Assembly (NCBI GenBank): GCA_002435385.1
Contig: DJMN01000039.1
Coordinates: 1-11,590, forward strand
Source: Patescibacteria group bacterium UBA6489
GTDB lineage: Bacteria; Patescibacteriota; Gracilibacteria; BD1-5; UBA6164
Length of the DNA stretch: 11,590 nt
Reading direction: 5' to 3'
In this document: piece by piece, positions 7,859 to 11,590 of the stretch
Layout of the letters: each line of letters begins with the position of its first letter
How positions within the stretch are numbered: position 1 is the first letter of the stretch
Made by a program: the position numbers and the translations under genes
Notes under the pieces: model-generated
What the model saw: only the letters and a program-made list of their open reading frames with translations
Databases searched by the model: none
What the model was told of the DNA's origin: nothing

Positions 7859-9856
7859 ATGGTTTTTCCAAATACAAAATATTCTACTCATGATAAAAAA
7901 ATCTCTCTCTCAAATAATGCTAAATTTTGAGAAATATTTTCTAGTAAAATATTAAGAGACTCTTTGGATAGAGTCTTTGATGTTAGTTTAGGGGAAAATA
8001 TAATATATCTAGAAAAAGATTCTTGGTTAGATTTGGTAAAAGACTGATATGATAAAATATTAGAAAAAACTGATGATTGAAAAGTAATATTATATCTAAC
8101 AGAATGAATATCTCAGATTGAACTTATTCAGGTAATCAAGGCGATTGCTGTAAATGATTATGGTATTAATAAGATTAAAAACTTATCCGAAAATTTAAAA
8201 AATGCGTGAATTTATATTGCAAAAAACATTAGTTTATTAGAAAGTGATTCAACAAAAGAAATTGTAAAAAATTATGCAACAGAATTCTTTAATTTATGAC
8301 AGGAATTTGAAAAGCAGTTAAATTTAGAAAGTAATATTCCAAAAGAATTAATAAAATCAGATGAATTACAAAATGAAGAATTAAGTTTATCAGAAGAGGA
8401 AATTGAGAAATGGTTAATTTGAGAAGATGTATATGAAAATAGAAAAAATAGATTCAAAAATAATAAATGAAAAATAAAACAAAAAAGATTTAAAAATAGT
8501 AAAATTAATTTATTTAAAAGATATTTTAAAGCTCTTGAGAAAGAGTGATATGAAGAATATATAGAAAAAGATAAAGAACATAGAAGATGACCTATTATGA
8601 ATCTGCAATATAATACAAAAGATAATTTAGATTCTATTGTTAGGACTCCTGAATATACCTTTGTTGATACATTGATGAGTATTGGAAAGGAACTTTTAGT
8701 AAATGAATTATGATTTGAAGTTTTAAAGGACTTATATGAAGATTTAACTTCTTATTTTGTTTTAAAAAATAAGGTACCAAGAAGTAGTAAAGAAAAGGAA
8801 TTATATGAAGAGTACAAAGAAATATATGATAAAAGTTATGAGTATTTTAAAAATCTTATTCCTATAATAGAAAAATGGGAAAAAGAATGATACAAGACGT
8901 TTTGGGAGGCGATGCAAATTCCAGAATTGAAAAAAGAATATAAAGAGAAAAAGGAAAATTTAACACCAGAGGAACTTGAAAAAGAAGAGATTAGAATCGT
9001 AAAAGAAATAAACTCTATAGTACCACTATTACCCTATTGAGATTATTGATTTAATCCAAGCTTTATTAAAAATACTGGAAGACCTTGCTGTCAGGGCTAT
9101 TCATTCATTTCAACGATAATGTTAAGAGAAATATGACTTGATTATTTTAGTTCGGATTTTCCTTGTCATTCTCCTAATACATTAAAAACATCAAATAATA
9201 ATTTATTTGTTGTAGACTATTATAATAATGAGTTTGTAAAGATAAGAGATCAAGATTTAATAGATTGAGATGTAAACGATGTAGTAAAAAAACTATGAAG
9301 TGATATGAAAAATGTTATGGAATTAAATTTAAAAGATGAATGGTATAATAAAAGACTCCCAAAATTATGGTATAAATGGTTCAATAAGAGTGAAAATAGA
9401 TTTTTTCATATCTATCCACCTTGAAGTATATTAAATGATGAATCCTTATTTAGTTATACAACTTATGAGACCAGTTATAATAAGCAATATTATAATAAAG
9501 ATATGTACTATACAGTTAAGTTACCTGTTGAAAATCAATCAGGATTTTTTAACTTTTTAAATGCTATAGGAGATTATTATTATACAAACAAAGATTATCA
9601 CAGAGCTATAAAATACTATGAGAAACTAGCAAACACCCAAAAGAATAGCTATATTGATTATAATTTTCGATTAGCTGATTTATATTATAAAGTCTGAAAT
9701 TATTGAGGTGCTTTGAAATATTATAAAATTTATGTTAAATCTAGAAAATACCTTTCTATGGATGAGTATTATAGATTATGAAATTTATATTATTTAGTTT
9801 GAGATAAACAAAATGCTAAAAAATATTATGATATGATGGGGGTTAAAATGGTATAA
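7859..9856 (+). CDS. Protein with a transglutaminase-like centre and C-terminal TPR repeats (UGA read as Gly)
   Basis: The 665-residue frame ends in TAA and contains 22 in-frame TGA codons. An in-frame TAA at 7835-7837 bounds the start. The N-terminal 400 residues are highly charged and Lys/Glu-rich with no signal peptide. Near 406-455 the order GRPCCQGYSF (Cys410/411), CHSPNTL (His437) and FVVDYYN (Asp453) has the spacing and flavour of a transglutaminase-like Cys-His-Asp triad. This is inferred from motif order and is not a firm family match. Residues about 565-660 are TPR-like: 'GDYYYTNKDYHRAIKYYEKL', then two further units in which TGA supplies the consensus glycines (LGNLYYLVGD). Transglutaminase-like plus TPR domains also occur together in SirB1-type proteins, so the pairing has precedent. 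It is probably the first gene of an operon with the M24 protein 12 nt downstream. The TPR part is fairly sure; the catalytic assignment is tentative. Confidence 0.8.
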
Positions 9857-9868
9857 AATTTAAATTTT

Positions 9869-11002
9869 ATGATAAATAATAATATGCCAAAACTAATCTA
9901 TGCTAACACGAAAAATAGTGATATGTACTATGCTGTAAAACATAATATTACAGATCCTTTTTTCTATCTAGAAATAGATGATAGAAAATATGTTTTTCTG
10001 GATTATCGTGAGATTAAAGCTTTTGAAGAGAAAAATAAAAATCCAAAAATAAAAGCTATTTTATCAAATGATTTGATAAATAAATCAAAAGAATTAAATG
10101 ATAAGACTAGCAGAGCAAACAAACTTGCTTTTATAATTTTAAAGGAATTTAATCTTTTAGATGAGATTATAAATGTTCCTGAAAATTTTTCTTTGGGAAT
10201 GGCTGATTATTTGAGAAGTAGAGAGATAAATATTTCTCCTGTATCATCTTTTTTTCCTGATAGAAAAAAGAAAAATAGTAGAGAGATAAATTTCATAAAA
10301 GAAAACATAAGTAAAACTTTAAAGGCTTTTGAAAAAATAGAATTTATATTGAGAGAGTCTCAAATAAAATGAGATAAAATACTTTTTCAGTGAAGTATTT
10401 TAACAAGTGAATTTCTAAAATCTGAGATTGAAATATTATTATTTAGAGAAGGTATGTTTTCATCTGAATGAATTATTATATCATCTTGAAATCAAACTGC
10501 TATTCCTCATCATTGGGGTCATGGAGAAATTAGACCTAATTCTTTGATTATTTGTGATATATTTCCAAAGAGTAGAAGTAATGAATATTTTGCTGATATA
10601 ACTAGAACTTATGTAAAATGAAAAGCTTCTCAGAGAATGTTAGATATTTTTAATATAGTTGAAAAGGCACAAAACAAGGTTATAGAATCTATAAAACCAT
10701 GAGTAGAAAATAGGGATATTCATAACATTTGTAAAAATATTTTTGATGATAGTGGTTTTATAACAAAGTGAGAATCAGGTTTTGTTCATGGAACTGGTCA
10801 TAGTTTTGGTTTGGATATTCATGAGAATCCTAATTTAAATGGGTCTTCTGAGGATATTTTGGAAGTTTGAAATATCTTGACTGTTGAACCTGGACTTTAT
10901 TTCCCTGAGCTTTGAGGTGTTAGGTTAGAAGATGATGTGTTGGTAACTGAAAATGGTGTTAAAAATTTGGTGGAGTATCCTAAGATGTTGGTGATTGAAT
11001 AG
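9869..11002 (+). CDS. M24 metallopeptidase, Xaa-Pro aminopeptidase-like (UGA read as Gly)
   Basis: The 377-residue frame ends in TAG and has nine in-frame TGA codons, the first at 10370-10372, where a standard-code call would wrongly stop after 167 residues. The N-terminal half (about 1-170) fits the creatinase-like N-domain by position. The C-terminal half has the complete pita-bread metal site: Asp230 (CDIFP), Asp243 (ADITRT), His311 (HGTGH), Glu340 (TVEPGLY) and Glu354 (GVRLEDD). PHHWGHGE near 211-218 and His307 match expected active-site histidines. TGA gives conserved glycines in VKGK, KPGV, VGN and LGGVR. The family removes N-terminal residues, typically before proline, using two metal ions in the cytoplasm. 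The gene lies 12 nt after the preceding stop, in the same frame, so it is probably co-transcribed. ATG 9869 is the first start after that stop; no Shine-Dalgarno sequence is visible. PepP versus PepQ-type specificity cannot be settled. Confidence 0.93.
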
Positions 11003-11025
11003 ATTTTTAAGATTTAGAGAATTAG

Positions 11026-11050
11026 AAAAGCACAGGGGGAGACCCTGTGC
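11026..11050 (-). terminator. Intrinsic terminator of the small secreted protein gene, possibly bidirectional
   Basis: GCACAGGG (11030-11037) and CCCTGTGC (11043-11050) form a perfect 8-bp stem around GGAGA. Read on the minus strand the stem is followed by TTTT (complement of 11026-11029), about 65 nt after the TAA of the minus-strand gene. On the plus strand a pyrimidine-rich CTTTCTTCT follows, so it may also end the M24 operon, which stops 28 nt before it. The intervening 11051-11115 shows no gene. Confidence 0.75.
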
Positions 11051-11115
11051 CTTTCTTCTGCCGACCTAAAGCATCCAATTGAGGCTTATACCCCCAACTG
11101 GAACTCAGGCTATTT

Positions 11116-11505
11116 TTATGGGATAGGAGGAGGTAAAATACACTTATCTTTGGTCAATGGCCACCAGAACCACATATGTCTCACGGCTTGGTCAAACCGG
11201 CACTTTGGGCATATAAGCTTCCAAAGACAGACAACCTCTTCTTCATTGTCAGGTGAACCATCAAAAAGAGCATCTACTCCTGAGAAAAAAACATAGTCTT
11301 TTCTAGAACCAAAGGAGTATATTTTAAAACCCCTAAAGTCCTTTCCTTCATATCGGAGTTGTCCCTTTTGAGGGACTCCTGCCTTGTAATGACCCAGTTG
11401 CCAAAGGCGAAACTCCACTCTTTCCTTTGTTTCGCCTGGTAAATCTGCTGCCTTTACCGTCAGAGCAGCCCCCAATATTAACAAAATCATTGCAACAGAC
11501 TTCAT
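11116..11505 (-). CDS. Small secreted protein of unknown function, written in the standard code
   Basis: The 129-residue frame ends in TAA. The ATG at 11505 is preceded by GGGAG (11517-11513) with 7 nt spacing. A typical Sec signal peptide is visible: Lys2, a hydrophobic core (about 4-15), and probable cleavage around VKA-A (about residue 19). The mature part is about 110 residues with a GFKIYSFGSR/YVFFSGVDALF segment and four cysteines, three of them in a short stretch (VVCLWKLICPKC) and one near the C-terminus. This suggests disulfides or metal binding outside the membrane. The C-terminus is proline-rich. I recognise no family. There is no internal TGA. Composition, ribosome binding site and terminator style match the 5948-7702 unit and differ from the recoded genes. 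The gene is convergent with the M24 operon. Confidence 0.8.
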   Translation of the reverse strand: MKSVAMILLILGAALTVKAADLPGETKERVEFRLWQLGHYKAGVPQKGQLRYEGKDFRGFKIYSFGSRKDYVFFSGVDALFDGSPDNEEEVVCLWKLICPKCRFDQAVRHMWFWWPLTKDKCILPPPIP

Positions 11506-11566
11506 AACCTTTCTCCCGCCTTAAGCTATTAACCCAAGGACTTTTTTTGTTTTATGCCTTTACGGC

Positions 11567-11580
11567 TTTACTAAAGTAAA
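11567..11580. promoter_or_regulatory. Short palindrome upstream of the secreted protein gene
   Basis: TTTACTAAAGTAAA is a perfect dyad (6-bp arms, 2-bp centre) about 60 bp upstream of the ATG at 11505, next to the near-direct repeat GCCTTTAC/GGCTTTAC (11555-11570). The position would suit an operator, but the site is short and AT-rich and the window ends at 11590, so no promoter can be defined. Confidence 0.25.
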
Positions 11581-11590
11581 AAACGAAGTG

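Noticed and set aside
8272..8457. Minus-strand 61-codon ORF
   Set aside because: It is an antisense shadow of the TPR protein gene with Ser/Phe/Asn-rich, non-protein-like composition.
9503..10372. Separate small genes at 9503-9697 and 9869-10372
   Set aside because: Both are pieces of longer recoded genes, cut only where TGA (Gly) was taken as a stop; the true frames continue to TAA 9856 and TAG 11002.
3595..11002. TGA read as Trp (code 4, Mycoplasma-like)
   Set aside because: TGA positions align with invariant glycines (P-loop, TPR, M24 motifs), and Trp is already supplied by TGG in the same genes.
11446..11457. CTGCTGCCTTTA shared with 7715-7726
   Set aside because: At 11446 it lies in the coding sequence for the signal-peptide cleavage region (VKAAD), so the 12-base identity is probably coincidental.
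1..11590. CRISPR array, transposon or prophage
   Set aside because: No regularly spaced repeats, transposase, integrase or phage structural motifs were seen; the only paired repeats are the short ones around 5908-7745.

Overview
This window is AT-rich DNA from a bacterium that reads UGA as glycine (genetic code 25). That code is known from the candidate phyla Absconditabacteria (SR1) and Gracilibacteria. Four large genes become full length only when TGA is translated, and TGA falls on invariant glycines: the Walker A loop of an AAA+ ATPase, TPR glycines, and the HGTGH/EPG neighbourhood and 'KPGV' of an M24 peptidase. Trp is written TGG, so TGA is not Trp. With the standard code these genes fall into short meaningless pieces.

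Layout. (1) 39-3467, minus: a 1142-residue coiled-coil protein with a MoxR-like AAA+ module. (2) 3468-3594: a compact divergent promoter region. (3) 3595-5763, plus: a 722-residue VWA (MIDAS) protein with an acidic, glycine-rich linker. (4) 5764-7773: a compositionally foreign island with a good promoter, a structured leader, one 584-residue membrane protein written in the standard code, and a strong intrinsic terminator. (5) 7859-11002, plus: a two-gene recoded operon of a 665-residue transglutaminase-like/TPR protein and a 377-residue M24 (Xaa-Pro aminopeptidase-like) protein, separated by 12 nt. (6) 11003-11590: a second standard-code unit holding a terminator and a small secreted protein on the minus strand.

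How it may fit together. Divergent genes 1 and 2 look like an AAA+ ATPase/VWA partner pair, the architecture of MoxR-VWA chaperone systems that remodel or metallate client proteins. Here the ATPase is about three times the usual size and the client is unknown. Genes 4 and 5 may share a protein-processing role, but this is only inferred from adjacency.

The most unusual feature is the alternation of recoded and standard-code transcription units: recoded, standard, recoded, standard. The three switches all fall between genes and leave each unit intact. They could reflect acquisition of foreign gene cassettes by a recoded host, or a chimeric assembly or amplification artefact; the sequence alone cannot decide. 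No tRNA, rRNA, CRISPR array, transposase or integrase was seen. No stretch over 300 bp lacks a gene.
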